Assembly (NCBI RefSeq): GCF_900156675.1
Contig: NZ_FTOH01000001.1
Location: 496,001-560,000, forward strand
Origin: Thalassolituus maritimus
Lineage (GTDB): Bacteria; Pseudomonadota; Gammaproteobacteria; Pseudomonadales; Oceanobacteraceae
Length of the DNA stretch: 64,000 nt
Direction: 5' to 3'
How positions within the stretch are numbered: position 1 is the stretch's first letter; the number at the start of each line of letters is the position of its first letter. The notes beneath the pieces are model-generated. The model made no database searches. It saw nothing but the letters and a program-made list of their open reading frames with translations, and was not told the DNA's origin. The translations under genes were made by a program, and so were the position numbers. This document shows positions 1 to 9,029 of this stretch, in pieces.

Positions 1-3000
1 CTTAGGATTGGCGCTGCCATTCAGTGGATCTTCGGTAACCTGAAGAGATTTGTTCATGCTCAACTGGGCCGGTTGAAGCAGAGGCACAGTGACTGTCCGA
101 ACATTAAAGACGGTGCCTTCATAGCCTTCATCAGCCCTGACGGTGAACAACCAGTCGCCGCTCTGAGCGTCGGATGCTGTGGTGTAGGGGTACTCGACCG
201 TCACCGTTGAAGGTGTGGTATTCACCGTGGACATCACAGCCAGGCTGACGGGAACCTCACCACTGGCAGCATTAATGGTCAGCCGGGTGTTCGTAACGTC
301 GTAGGCTCCAAACGGGTCAGTGACATCTGCGCGGATGAAGTAAGCGGCTCCCGGGTTGATGGAGCTGACCGGATTACCGTCTGGATAAGCCTGATCGTAC
401 AGCTCAACGAGGTCGACACTGATCACAGTATTGGACGTCAGTGCCACCAATGAAATAACACCGTTATCTGAGCTGTAGACGCGGATATTGCGATACTGCG
501 GGAAGGCTGCTGAACCGCCGACCCGGCTCTGAGTGACTGCCAGTCGCAGGGCATCCCCAGCGAGTAATGGCTGGTTGCTGGAGACGGCCATATCAAACTG
601 GAAGGTTCGCACAGAATCACTTGAGACAGTATTCGCTGCCGTCAGCAGACTCACCTGTTGGGTATCTGACGCAATGGTTGTTGAAGACCCGTTGCTTACT
701 CTGATCAGAGAGACGGTTACGTTGTGCTGATATTCGTTGTTATTGCCCTGGCCTGCCGTCAGGTTGTTCTCGAGGCGCAATGTCACCGGAATAGGGCTGG
801 AGTAATCCAGTTCCACATCGGTCTGGAGTGCCGGAGTCAGGGTCCACTGAACCGTCTGCTGATCATTCACTACCTGAAAACCGCCTGACGTATCGGCAAT
901 CCGGGTGAGCGTGCTGTCGGGTTGCAGATAAAGCGGTTTGTTGCCGCTGTTGCCCAGCGCGTTATTGATGGTGACGGTCGGGGATGTCAGCGAATAGTTG
1001 ACCGCTGGGTTACCCACCGTCGCAATATTGGTGATTGTCTGTCCATCCTGTGCACCAGCAGAAATGACAGCGTCAATCACGACGTTGACGGTTGCGCCTG
1101 CTGGGATAGTCAGGTTACTGATTTCAACGATGCCTGTGCCATTGTCGCCAGCAGGTGCAGGCTGACTGTTATTCACGGAACCACCTGGACGGCTGAATAC
1201 ACTGAATGAAGAGATCAGTGCCGGCATCGGGTCGGTCAGGGTCACAGCGGTCGCGTTGAAGTTACTGCTGTTCGACAGACTCATGGTATAGCGCAGGGTG
1301 TCTCCGGGCAGGACCTGACCACCATTGAGATCGAGCACGCTTTTGACTGATGAAGACAGATTCGCGTCCTGCAGCTGAACAGTCAGATCATTGGTATTGT
1401 TGGCCAGGCGGTTGTCGAAGTTCACGCCTTTAAGGCTGGCATTGCCACTGATCTGGCTTTGTGTGGTCGCCGACGTATCAAAAACAACGGTCAGGGGCGG
1501 TGCCTGATTACCGACAGGGATAATCTGATTGTAGGTACACAGCAGCTCACTGCCGCTGACTGAACAGTTCCAGTCAGTACCTGAGTAACTATCGAGCGTC
1601 AGGCCGTCATTCAATGGGATGCGGATGACACTTCCCTGAGGCGCGTCCAAAGGACCATTGTTTGACGCGGTGAAGGTATAGATTGCATCGGCCCCGCGGG
1701 ATATGCGGGCAGGTGCGCTGGTATCCAGTATGAGGTCGGAGACAGGTTCATTCGGTACACTGATGATTTCTGCGGTAAGAAAAACCAGATCCTGACCGGA
1801 AGAGTAGGTGGTTGTTACTGAGGTGTTACCCGGCGTCAGATATTGTCCTACCTGAAAATCATCGATGTCGACACCCGGGCTGCTGCCCTTGACGTTCGAG
1901 AACGAATTAAACTGATTATTCGTTGGATTACCGCCATCGGTGAGGCTATTGCCCTCGAATACCAGAGCCTCATTCTGACCATTGAAGCTTTGTGAATTGC
2001 TATCGTCGCCTTCCCAGGTGATGTGCGCGTGTTTCGCGCCGAGAGATTGGGCGTTCTGCGAAATAATAAAATTATCGGGGGCTAATGTAATCGACTGCCC
2101 ACGGAACGAGCGGAAGCCATCGTAGAGGTTAACCACACGTAGCGGCTCACTGGCATTTTCATAGATAATCAGAAGTGCCCAGCCACCGTATGCTGTCGCA
2201 TAATCGCAGTAAGGGGTCTGTGCTCGCGTGAAATTTACACCACTGACTGTGTATGTGCCCGAGCCGTTGACCAAACCGGTGACATTAGCGCGCGAACTAT
2301 AGTAAATGGAATTAAAGCTTTGGCCCTGTTGCCCAGGGATGACGTAAGACTGCTCGTACGTATAGCCCGCAGTGACCTGAGCGCCATTCAACGTAGCCGT
2401 GTTGTCGGCGTTACCCGAACCGGACCAATACAGGTAAGCAGCTTCGACGTTGCTTCCCGCGGGAAGTGTAATGGAATCGCTTGACGAGGCCAGGGGAGTC
2501 TGACATCCATTCGTGCCCTGACGGAAATGGCCACCTAATAACTCATAATTCAGATTGCCCGCGAGGCTGTCCCGCAAAAGGATTTCGCCATTGCTCAGGC
2601 TCTGCGAGGCTACCGTAATGGGTGGAGCGGCGATTTGCGTATCGGAAGAACCCGAGCTAACCACTGCTATATTGGAGATCACAGCACCCTGTGGCGCACT
2701 GGCCGAGACCGTCGCATCTATCACAATCTCTTCGCTGCCGTTGGCGGCAACCGACATATTATTGATGACCACGACGCCAGTGCCATTAGACCCTGCCGTA
2801 GCTGGCTGGCTGTTGTTAACACTGCCCGCAGGCTGGCGGATAACATTAAAGCCGCTGATGTATTGCGGCATGTTATCGGTAAGCGTCACATTGTTAGCGT
2901 TGAAATCACTGTTATTGATCAGGTCGATGGTGAAGCGAAGTGTGTCACCCGGATACAGTTGGCCACCGTTCAGGTCTGTTACGCTTTTCACCGACGCCGA

Positions 3001-4350
3001 AAAGTCCGCATCCTGAATGTTGATGCTGACCGCATCTGTGTTATCGAACAGGTTGTTATCAAAATTGACGCCGCTGACGGTCGCCTCCGTGGTAACACTA
3101 CCTGCGGTACTGCCAGCAGTAGACAGAAGCATAGACAGTGGTGGGGTGGTCGTGTTGATTGTCAGTGGTGAGTTGTAGGTACAGACCACGGCTGATGCAT
3201 TGGCAGAACAGTTCCAGTTGGTACCTTCGGCACTGACGAAGCTTGTCTCAGAGCCGAGGGGAATGGTGATGACGCTGCCTGCAGGCTCATTACTTGGCCC
3301 CTGGTTGGTTACTGATAAGCTGTAGGTAATATCAGAGCCACGGGATACGAGGGTATCGAAGCTCTGAATATCGACCGCCAGATCGCTGACAGCTTCATTC
3401 GGGATACTGATGATTTCGGCGCTCAGAAAAACCCGGTCCTGACCAGAAGAATACGTTGTGGTGACGCTGGTCTGGCCTGCCTGCAGGAAATTACCAATCT
3501 GATAAACATCAAGGTCTACCCCTGATGTGTTCGAGCTGGTGCTATTGGAGTATGAGTTAAACTGATTGCCCGCGGGGTTGCCCGTACCAGTCAGGTTACT
3601 GCCGTTGAAAACCAGAGCTTCGGACACACCGTTGAGTGTCTGAGAGTTCCCTGCGTCACCTTCCCAGGTGATATGGCCGTGGCGACCTTGTTTCAGTGAA
3701 GGGTTGTCAGAGACTATAAAGTTGCTTGGGGTAAGAGTAATTGAGCTACCCCAGTAATCGCGGAAGCCGTCAAACAGGTTGACCACCCGCAGAGGCTCAT
3801 TGGTATTTTCATACACCACCAACAAAGCCCAGCCGCCATAGACATTAGCCACATCACAGAACACCTGGCTGGTGTCGAAGGTCAGACCACTAACGCTATA
3901 AATACCAGAGCCGTTGATACGATTACTGACATCCGCGCGGGCGCTGAAGTAATTACGGTTTTCAACGACCAGGTTGTAAGAGACGCCCGCATTTACTGTG
4001 GCACCGTTCAGAGATACGGTGTTGTCGGGCTGGCCCGAAGAACCTGACCAGTAAAGGTAGGCGGCACGAATGGTACTACCAGCCGGAATCTGTAACGTCG
4101 CGCTGGAGGATTGCAGCGCCTGGCATTGGTTGAATGAGCTGCCGTCTCTCAGAGAGGCCCCGGTCAGAGCAAAGGCAATGTTGCCTGCATAGCTTTTATA
4201 CAGCTCTATCTCTTTCGCCTGAGAGATGGCACTGAAGAGAAATAATTGAATCGTAACAACGCAAAAAACCAGAGCGGATAACCATCGGCTCTGGTTACGG
4301 CTGGCACAAGACACTTGCCCACTGGCGGTAGCAGGTAGAGCCAGATTCAA
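1..4350 (-). CDS. Giant secreted DUF11-type repeat protein, 3' end outside window
   Basis: The minus strand is open for exactly 1450 codons from 4350 to the left edge, so this is the N-terminal part of a larger protein. There is no ATG in frame after the upstream stop; I place the start at TTG 4350, with GGGGAAG about 8 nt upstream. Residues 1-45 contain a hydrophobic export segment ending near SAISQAKE. Two homologous modules of about 540 residues follow (nt about 4215-2600 and 2600-970). Each begins with a segment containing AAYLYWSGS, then YGGWAL and HITWEGD, and continues into DUF11-like beta-sandwich repeats (YSLSVTNQGPSNEPAGSVI; LNGGQ..PGDTLR). A third, different region follows and ends at the edge with NKSLQVTEDPLNGSANPK, the usual opening of another DUF11 domain. 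Probably a cell-surface or secreted structural or adhesive protein; exact function unknown. Confidence 0.85.
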   Translation of the reverse strand, partial: MNLALPATASGQVSCASRNQSRWLSALVFCVVTIQLFLFSAISQAKEIELYKSYAGNIAFALTGASLRDGSSFNQCQALQSSSATLQIPAGSTIRAAYLYWSGSSGQPDNTVSLNGATVNAGVSYNLVVENRNYFSARADVSNRINGSGIYSVSGLTFDTSQVFCDVANVYGGWALLVVYENTNEPLRVVNLFDGFRDYWGSSITLTPSNFIVSDNPSLKQGRHGHITWEGDAGNSQTLNGVSEALVFNGSNLTGTGNPAGNQFNSYSNSTSSNTSGVDLDVYQIGNFLQAGQTSVTTTYSSGQDRVFLSAEIISIPNEAVSDLAVDIQSFDTLVSRGSDITYSLSVTNQGPSNEPAGSVITIPLGSETSFVSAEGTNWNCSANASAVVCTYNSPLTINTTTPPLSMLLSTAGSTAGSVTTEATVSGVNFDNNLFDNTDAVSINIQDADFSASVKSVTDLNGGQLYPGDTLRFTIDLINNSDFNANNVTLTDNMPQYISGFNVIRQPAGSVNNSQPATAGSNGTGVVVINNMSVAANGSEEIVIDATVSASAPQGAVISNIAVVSSGSSDTQIAAPPITVASQSLSNGEILLRDSLAGNLNYELLGGHFRQGTNGCQTPLASSSDSITLPAGSNVEAAYLYWSGSGNADNTATLNGAQVTAGYTYEQSYVIPGQQGQSFNSIYYSSRANVTGLVNGSGTYTVSGVNFTRAQTPYCDYATAYGGWALLIIYENASEPLRVVNLYDGFRSFRGQSITLAPDNFIISQNAQSLGAKHAHITWEGDDSNSQSFNGQNEALVFEGNSLTDGGNPTNNQFNSFSNVKGSSPGVDIDDFQVGQYLTPGNTSVTTTYSSGQDLVFLTAEIISVPNEPVSDLILDTSAPARISRGADAIYTFTASNNGPLDAPQGSVIRIPLNDGLTLDSYSGTDWNCSVSGSELLCTYNQIIPVGNQAPPLTVVFDTSATTQSQISGNASLKGVNFDNRLANNTNDLTVQLQDANLSSSVKSVLDLNGGQVLPGDTLRYTMSLSNSSNFNATAVTLTDPMPALISSFSVFSRPGGSVNNSQPAPAGDNGTGIVEISNLTIPAGATVNVVIDAVISAGAQDGQTITNIATVGNPAVNYSLTSPTVTINNALGNSGNKPLYLQPDSTLTRIADTSGGFQVVNDQQTVQWTLTPALQTDVELDYSSPIPVTLRLENNLTAGQGNNNEYQHNVTVSLIRVSNGSSTTIASDTQQVSLLTAANTVSSDSVRTFQFDMAVSSNQPLLAGDALRLAVTQSRVGGSAAFPQYRNIRVYSSDNGVISLVALTSNTVISVDLVELYDQAYPDGNPVSSINPGAAYFIRADVTDPFGAYDVTNTRLTINAASGEVPVSLAVMSTVNTTPSTVTVEYPYTTASDAQSGDWLFTVRADEGYEGTVFNVRTVTVPLLQPAQLSMNKSLQVTEDPLNGSANPK

Positions 4351-4414
4351 ATGATTACTTCCCCAAGTAATATTATGTGTTTCGCGATATGTCGATGACT
4401 AAACACCGGTCCAA

Positions 4415-4493
4415 TTGCGTAACAAATTGCATTGTTGCGTAATGTTAAGGCCGGTAATGTTACGCGTCAATTAACTGATAAAGTGTTAATTGA
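4415..4493 (-). promoter_or_regulatory. Cluster of repeats and dyads upstream of the giant surface protein
   Basis: Between 65 and 145 nt upstream of the TTG start the DNA contains TTGCGTAA twice (4415, 4435; 20-nt period), TAATGTTA twice (4440, 4455; 15-nt period), and a perfect inverted repeat with 9-bp arms TCAATTAAC/GTTAATTGA around a 9-nt centre (4467-4493). This looks like an operator region. The binding protein is not known. The rest of 4351-4797 holds only the small open frame and the hairpin listed separately. Confidence 0.4.
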
Positions 4494-4663
4494 ATGAGAA
4501 ATATACGTAAAAACAATTAGTTGGCGACTGTCTCAACTACTTGGTAATAGGTTGAGCGTAATTTTGACGTTTTCAGTCTTATTGTTGTTTATTTGGTTCT
4601 AATAAAAGCTAGGAAGTCACATTTATCGCGGGAGTGTCGGGATTGGCCATTAAGGGAGACTAT

Positions 4664-4747
4664 TTGTCAGATGAAGGTAAATGGACGCTGGGGAGTACAA
4701 TTCTGCCATCTCTTGCTGAGGTGAACATCTCTGGTAACGGAATGTAA
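4664..4747 (+). CDS. Possible 27-residue microprotein or gene remnant
   Basis: A TTG codon at 4664 follows AAGGGAG with 5-nt spacing and opens a 27-residue frame ending in EVNISGNGM. The same frame is open back to 4613 (44 residues) with protein-like composition (GLAIKGDYLSDEGKWTLGS). It may be a real small gene, or the 3' remnant of a decayed larger gene whose upstream part is gone. No family recognised. Confidence 0.2.
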   Translation: MSDEGKWTLGSTILPSLAEVNISGNGM

Positions 4748-4750
4748 GAA

Positions 4751-4768
4751 GCCCGACAATTGCCGGGC
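4751..4768 (-). terminator. Hairpin terminator of the porin gene
   Basis: GCCCGACAATTGCCGGGC forms a near-perfect hairpin 30 nt downstream of the porin stop. Read on the minus strand it is followed by TTCTT, a modest U-tract. It could also stop transcription from the left. Confidence 0.55.
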
Positions 4769-4797
4769 TCATGGTTTGCGAACGAAGGTTTCAGAAA

Positions 4798-5913
4798 TCA
4801 GAAGGCATACTTAGTCGTGAAGTAAATACGGTTCATACTGGCTTCGTCGGTTGTGCCTACCCCGGTGAGGTGTTCAACGGTCGCTGTACTGTATTCGACG
4901 CCATAGGTCAGTTTTTCAACTGGTGAGCGCATTAGATTGACGCGCACACTCGAGGCGTCGGTCACTCCAGACGTTACAGCATCATCATAATCTGCAGACA
5001 GCATGCCGTAGATCAGACTTGAGCGCCATTCGCTGTTCCAGTGGTGACGGTAGGAAATAAATGCAGCGGTTGTTTCACTGGCTTCGAGGTCGTCGCCTAC
5101 CAGAGAGGCATCCGCGACGGCACCCAAGCCAACGTAACGGCCAACACCGCTACCAGCGGTTGCGCTGAATTTCAGATCGTCTTTACCGATCATTACTTTA
5201 CCGGACAGATTGACGCCATAACCGATAGTTGTGGTGTCGTCGTCTTCAAGAGCACCGTCGTAGGTTAGTTGACGCACCAGAGCAGCAGCTACGAGATCAG
5301 CGTTGCCCGCTTTGATTTTGTAGCTGGCAGTGATATCCGGAATCATGCCGTTGTCACCGCTATCGCCGGCACCGGTTGTCTGCGGGTTTTCCAGAGCAAT
5401 CGCGAGGTCGCCCATGGTATAGCGCACCTGAGATTGGCGGATAAATACGGTGGATTCACTTGGGCCAATAAAGTCAGCAGACTCAGGGAGAGCGCCCACA
5501 TTCATAAAGTTTGACCAGGTTTGACCGACGAGTAAGCCGTCGTATTTGATAAAGGCATGGCGCAGGCGTGGACCGTAGGAATTCGAAACGACCTCGTTAC
5601 CGCCCGCACCTTCAAAATCCAGCTCGATAAATGTCGTGACGGATTTGTCGTTGCCGACGTCCGTGACAGTTTTGAAGTTGAAACGCGACGTTCGGGCTGT
5701 CATATCAAGCTCTGTCGTGTCTGGCTCGACTCCAGGCTGGATGGTAGACGGAACATAAAATTCCCTGCCCAGTCCGTCATTCACGTTGCCATCGGAATAT
5801 GAACTCAGCATGGCATCCATTTTAATGAAACCGCCGAAGCTGAACTCGGTGTTAGCAGCATTCACAGCCATGGGTAGTGCTGCGGCCATCAGAATTAAGG
5901 GTGTTTTGCGCAT
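4798..5913 (-). CDS. DcaP-like outer-membrane porin
   Basis: A 371-residue precursor starting at ATG 5913 (AGGAG 7 nt upstream); an earlier in-frame start 15 codons upstream lacks this site. A clear signal peptide (MRKTPLILMAAALPMAVNAA) is followed by EFSFGGFIKMDAMLS, the opening seen in DcaP/alginate-type trimeric porins, and by alternating beta-strand sequence with a terminal aromatic residue (YFTTKYAF), as in outer-membrane barrels. It stands divergently from acs with a 359-nt shared control region, so import of acetate or another small organic acid is a reasonable inference. Substrate is not readable from sequence. Family assignment is by N-terminal pattern and size. Confidence 0.8.
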   Translation of the reverse strand: MRKTPLILMAAALPMAVNAANTEFSFGGFIKMDAMLSSYSDGNVNDGLGREFYVPSTIQPGVEPDTTELDMTARTSRFNFKTVTDVGNDKSVTTFIELDFEGAGGNEVVSNSYGPRLRHAFIKYDGLLVGQTWSNFMNVGALPESADFIGPSESTVFIRQSQVRYTMGDLAIALENPQTTGAGDSGDNGMIPDITASYKIKAGNADLVAAALVRQLTYDGALEDDDTTTIGYGVNLSGKVMIGKDDLKFSATAGSGVGRYVGLGAVADASLVGDDLEASETTAAFISYRHHWNSEWRSSLIYGMLSADYDDAVTSGVTDASSVRVNLMRSPVEKLTYGVEYSTATVEHLTGVGTTDEASMNRIYFTTKYAF

Positions 5914-6272
5914 GCTTACTCTCCTGATTATTGTTTGAGCAATTTCACTATGGTGCACAAAATCTGTGCAGCGGAATTAGCCAATAGTCGAAGCCACTTA
6001 AGTCGAAGGCATATATACGGTCACCAGAAAGTCTGGCCTGAAAGAGAAAAACTGCTTTGGGGAGTGGGTGCTTTTGTTGTCTCTTGTGACTTAACTGACT
6101 AGTCTGTGAGTAAGTAGAAATGAAGACCTGAAGTCTCAGAACGGGGCGGGCAGTTGATTATCCGGGCAAACCATCGCTAGACCATCGTCTAATTCAGGTG
6201 TGGCGCAGGATTGCAGACACTGAAACCAATCGGAAGCCGTGACAGGGCCGTGTTTTCACAGGAGAAATAATA
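5914..6272. promoter_or_regulatory. Divergent control region between porin and acs
   Basis: A 359-nt gene-free stretch. It contains a 17-nt palindrome TGCACAAAATCTGTGCA (5954-5970; 6-bp arms) 41 nt upstream of the porin start, and on the acs side the dyad at 6178-6191 described separately. I could not assign convincing -35/-10 boxes for either gene. Confidence 0.5.
6178..6191. promoter_or_regulatory. TAGACC dyad, candidate CrbR operator of acs
   Basis: TAGACCATCGTCTA is a dyad with arms TAGAC/GTCTA, 82 nt upstream of the acs ATG. The overlapping direct repeat ACCATCG (6170 and 6181) has an 11-bp period. A related sequence beginning TAGACC lies upstream of the DUF4212/SSS symporter operon. 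CrbR is the obvious candidate binder from context; this is inference. Confidence 0.35.
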
Positions 6273-8237
6273 ATGAGTGATCAGCCAAAGGCGAATGAAA
6301 AGATTTACAGCGTGAAACCAGAATACGCCGACAGCGCCTGGATCAACAATGAAAAGTACCTGGAAATGTACCAGCAGTCAGTGGTGAACCCAGAGGGCTT
6401 CTGGCGCGATCAGGCTAACGACCGTATCGACTGGATCAAACCTTTCAGTAAAGTCCGCAACGTATCGTTTGATGATCACAACGTGGATATCCGCTGGTTT
6501 GAGGACGGTACACTCAACGCGGCTGCCAACTGCCTGGATCGCCACCTGGAAACCCGTGGAGACCAGACCGCTATTATCTGGGAAGGCGACAACCCAGAAG
6601 AAGATCGCACTATTACCTATCGCGAACTGCATGACGAAGTATCCCGTTTCGGTAACGCGCTTCGGAGTCAGGGTGTGCGCAAAGGTGACGTCGTATGCAT
6701 CTATATGCCGATGATTCCCGAAGCGGCCGTCGCCATGTTGGCGTGTGCCCGTATCGGCGCCATTCATTCGGTCGTCTTTGGCGGTTTTTCGCCGGATGCA
6801 CTGGCAGGGCGTATTGAAGACAGTAATGCCAAAATCGTGATCACCGCAGACGAAGGTGTCCGCGCTGGCCGGGCCGTTGCTCTGAAAGCTAACGTAGACG
6901 AAGCCTTAACTCACCCAAGCATTCGTTCACTGGAAAAGGTCATTGTTGTTAAGCGGACCGGAGGTGACATTGCATGGCATGATGCGCGCGATGTCTGGTA
7001 CGAAGATCTGGTTAAGATTGCCTCTCCAAATTGCCCAGCTGAAGAGATGGGTGCAGAAGATCCGTTATTTATTCTCTATACCTCGGGCTCGACCGGTAAG
7101 CCGAAGGGAGTACTGCACACTACAGGCGGTTACATGGTCTGGGCGTCAATTACGCACGAGTATGTATTTGATTATCACGATGGTGATGTGTACTGGTGTA
7201 CTGCAGACGTAGGCTGGATTACCGGGCATACGTACCTGCTGTATGGTCCGCTCGCTAACGGTGGTATCACCGTAATGATGGAGAGTGTACCGAATTATCC
7301 GACCAGCGCACGTATGTCGCAGATCGTTGATAAGCATAAGGTCAATATTCTTTATACCGCTCCGACAGCGATTCGTTCGCTGATGGCTGAAGGTACCGCT
7401 CCAGTAGAGGGTACCAGCCGGTCTTCTCTGCGTCTGCTTGGTTCGGTCGGTGAGCCGATCAACCCTGAAGCCTGGGAGTGGTACTACAAAACCATTGGTG
7501 ACGAGCGTTGCCCAATTGTTGATACCTGGTGGCAGACGGAAACTGGCGGCATCATGATCACGCCATTACCGGGTGCGACCGATATGAAGCCGGGCTCGGC
7601 AACCCGTCCGTTCTTTGGGGTTCAACCAGCGCTGGTGGACAACTCGGGTATGATTCTCGAAGGTGCTACCGACGGTAATCTGGTGATGGTTGATAGCTGG
7701 CCGGGCCAGTCACGCAGTGTTTATGGTGATCATGAGCGCTTCGTGCAGACATACTTCTCTACTTTCCGCGGTATGTATTTCACCGGTGATGGCGCACGTC
7801 GCGATGCCGATGGTTACTACTGGATTACTGGACGGGTCGATGATGTTCTCAATGTATCCGGACACCGCATGGGCACCGCAGAAATTGAAAGTGCGATGGT
7901 TGCTCACAGCAAGGTCGCAGAGGCTGCGGTTGTGGGTTATCCGCACGACATTAAAGGGCAGGGCATCTACGTTTACGTAACGTTAAATGCGGGCGAAGAA
8001 GCCTCAGACGAGCTGGCAAAAGAGCTGCGTGACTGGGTGCGATCAGAGATCGGGCCGGTGGCGACCCCTGATTTAATTCAGATCACGCCGGGGCTGCCTA
8101 AGACTCGCTCAGGTAAGATCATGCGCCGGATTCTTCGCAAGATCGCCGCCAACGAGCATGATGCCTTGGGGGACACTTCCACACTCGCTGATCCAACGGT
8201 GGTTGATACTTTGATTGATCAGCGGTTAAATCGCTGA
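6273..8237 (+). CDS. acs: Acetyl-CoA synthetase
   Basis: Makes acetyl-CoA from acetate, ATP and CoA in the cytoplasm through an acetyl-AMP intermediate. The 654-residue length is typical. The N-terminal ACAS region is followed by the AMP-binding P-loop [11 protein letters not shown] (about residues 269-279), [10 protein letters not shown], and [20 protein letters not shown]. The C-terminal [11 protein letters not shown] carries the conserved lysine (about K615) that is acetylated in Acs enzymes to switch them off. Start is ATG with AGGAG 8 nt upstream. A factor-independent terminator follows, then crbR. Position beside crbS/crbR and a porin indicates CrbR-dependent control in the acetate switch. 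Confidence 0.97.
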   Translation: MSDQPKANEKIYSVKPEYADSAWINNEKYLEMYQQSVVNPEGFWRDQANDRIDWIKPFSKVRNVSFDDHNVDIRWFEDGTLNAAANCLDRHLETRGDQTAIIWEGDNPEEDRTITYRELHDEVSRFGNALRSQGVRKGDVVCIYMPMIPEAAVAMLACARIGAIHSVVFGGFSPDALAGRIEDSNAKIVITADEGVRAGRAVALKANVDEALTHPSIRSLEKVIVVKRTGGDIAWHDARDVWYEDLVKIASPNCPAEEMGAEDPLFILYTSGSTGKPKGVLHTTGGYMVWASITHEYVFDYHDGDVYWCTADVGWITGHTYLLYGPLANGGITVMMESVPNYPTSARMSQIVDKHKVNILYTAPTAIRSLMAEGTAPVEGTSRSSLRLLGSVGEPINPEAWEWYYKTIGDERCPIVDTWWQTETGGIMITPLPGATDMKPGSATRPFFGVQPALVDNSGMILEGATDGNLVMVDSWPGQSRSVYGDHERFVQTYFSTFRGMYFTGDGARRDADGYYWITGRVDDVLNVSGHRMGTAEIESAMVAHSKVAEAAVVGYPHDIKGQGIYVYVTLNAGEEASDELAKELRDWVRSEIGPVATPDLIQITPGLPKTRSGKIMRRILRKIAANEHDALGDTSTLADPTVVDTLIDQRLNR

Positions 8238-8256
8238 GGTCGGCCTGAAAGGAATA

Positions 8257-8279
8257 CCGGACAAACTGTCCGGTTTTCT
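8257..8279 (+). terminator. acs terminator
   Basis: CCGGACA-AAC-TGTCCGG followed by TTTTCT, 20 nt after the acs stop; separates acs from crbR. Confidence 0.75.
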
Positions 8280-8322
8280 GTATCTGGCCCATAATAAAAA
8301 TAAATCTTTGCCGGAGTTAGCT

Positions 8323-9006
8323 ATGCAACTAGCGCAAAAGATCATTGTTGCAGATGATCATCCTCTGTTCCGTACTGCGTTACAGCAGGCTGTCAGCCAG
8401 ATAGCACCAGATGCTGAGATCGTTCAGGCTGAGTCCTTGCCGGAGCTTCAGACCGTGGTTGAAGGCCATACAGACACAGATCTGATTCTTCTGGACCTCA
8501 ATATGCCTGGGGCGCACGGTTATTCGGGTCTGGTATTCCTTCGTTCTCATTACCCTGAGATACCGGTGATGGTTGTGTCTGCCTGTGAAGACCCTGCCGT
8601 TATGTGTCAGGCGATTGATCACGAAGCATCGGGGTACATCGCTAAGTCTTCGTCGCTGGAAGAGATCTCTGCTGCTATAGGTGAGGTGCTCAAAGGGGAT
8701 ATTTATCTACCCAAGCAAGCCCGGCAGCATCAGCATGCACCAGACACAGTATCTATGGATCTGGCGCAAAAACTGGCAAGCCTGACGCCCCAGCAGTTCA
8801 GGGTGCTGACAATGATGTCGGAAGGTATGTTGAATAAGCAGATCGCCTATGACCTGGAAGTCAGTGAAGCGACGATTAAGGCGCACGTCACGGCAATATT
8901 TCGCAAGCTGGGCGTACGCACCCGGACTCAGGCGGTGATTGCTGTACAGACGCTCGACATAGAACGTAATGACCTGGCATCAGATCCGGTTGGTGAGGCC
9001 GAGTAA
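8323..9006 (+). CDS. crbR: LuxR-type response regulator CrbR
   Basis: A 227-residue response regulator. The start is ATG 8323, 6 nt after GGAG; a TTG five codons upstream has no ribosome site. The receiver domain (residues about 5-125) has the acidic pair in ADDHPLF and the phosphoacceptor in LILLDLNMPG. The C-terminal LuxR helix-turn-helix contains LTPQQFRVLTMMSEGMLNKQ and VSEATIKAHVTAIFRKLGV. In Vibrio and Pseudomonas, CrbR (ErdR/AgmR) activates acs when phosphorylated by CrbS. Its partner kinase gene is convergent and only 23 nt away, and acs lies just upstream, so the assignment is strong. Confidence 0.88.
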   Translation: MQLAQKIIVADDHPLFRTALQQAVSQIAPDAEIVQAESLPELQTVVEGHTDTDLILLDLNMPGAHGYSGLVFLRSHYPEIPVMVVSACEDPAVMCQAIDHEASGYIAKSSSLEEISAAIGEVLKGDIYLPKQARQHQHAPDTVSMDLAQKLASLTPQQFRVLTMMSEGMLNKQIAYDLEVSEATIKAHVTAIFRKLGVRTRTQAVIAVQTLDIERNDLASDPVGEAE

Positions 9007-9029
9007 GGCCTCTATGTCTGTCTGCCGTA

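Noticed and set aside
2555-3171. Long open frames on the plus strand
   Set aside because: They lie fully inside the minus-strand giant protein gene, whose translation is far more protein-like and has recognisable repeats.
6201-6215. Sigma-54-like promoter TGGCGCAGGATTGCA upstream of acs
   Set aside because: The spacing between GG and GC is 9 instead of the required 10 nt, so it does not fit the consensus.
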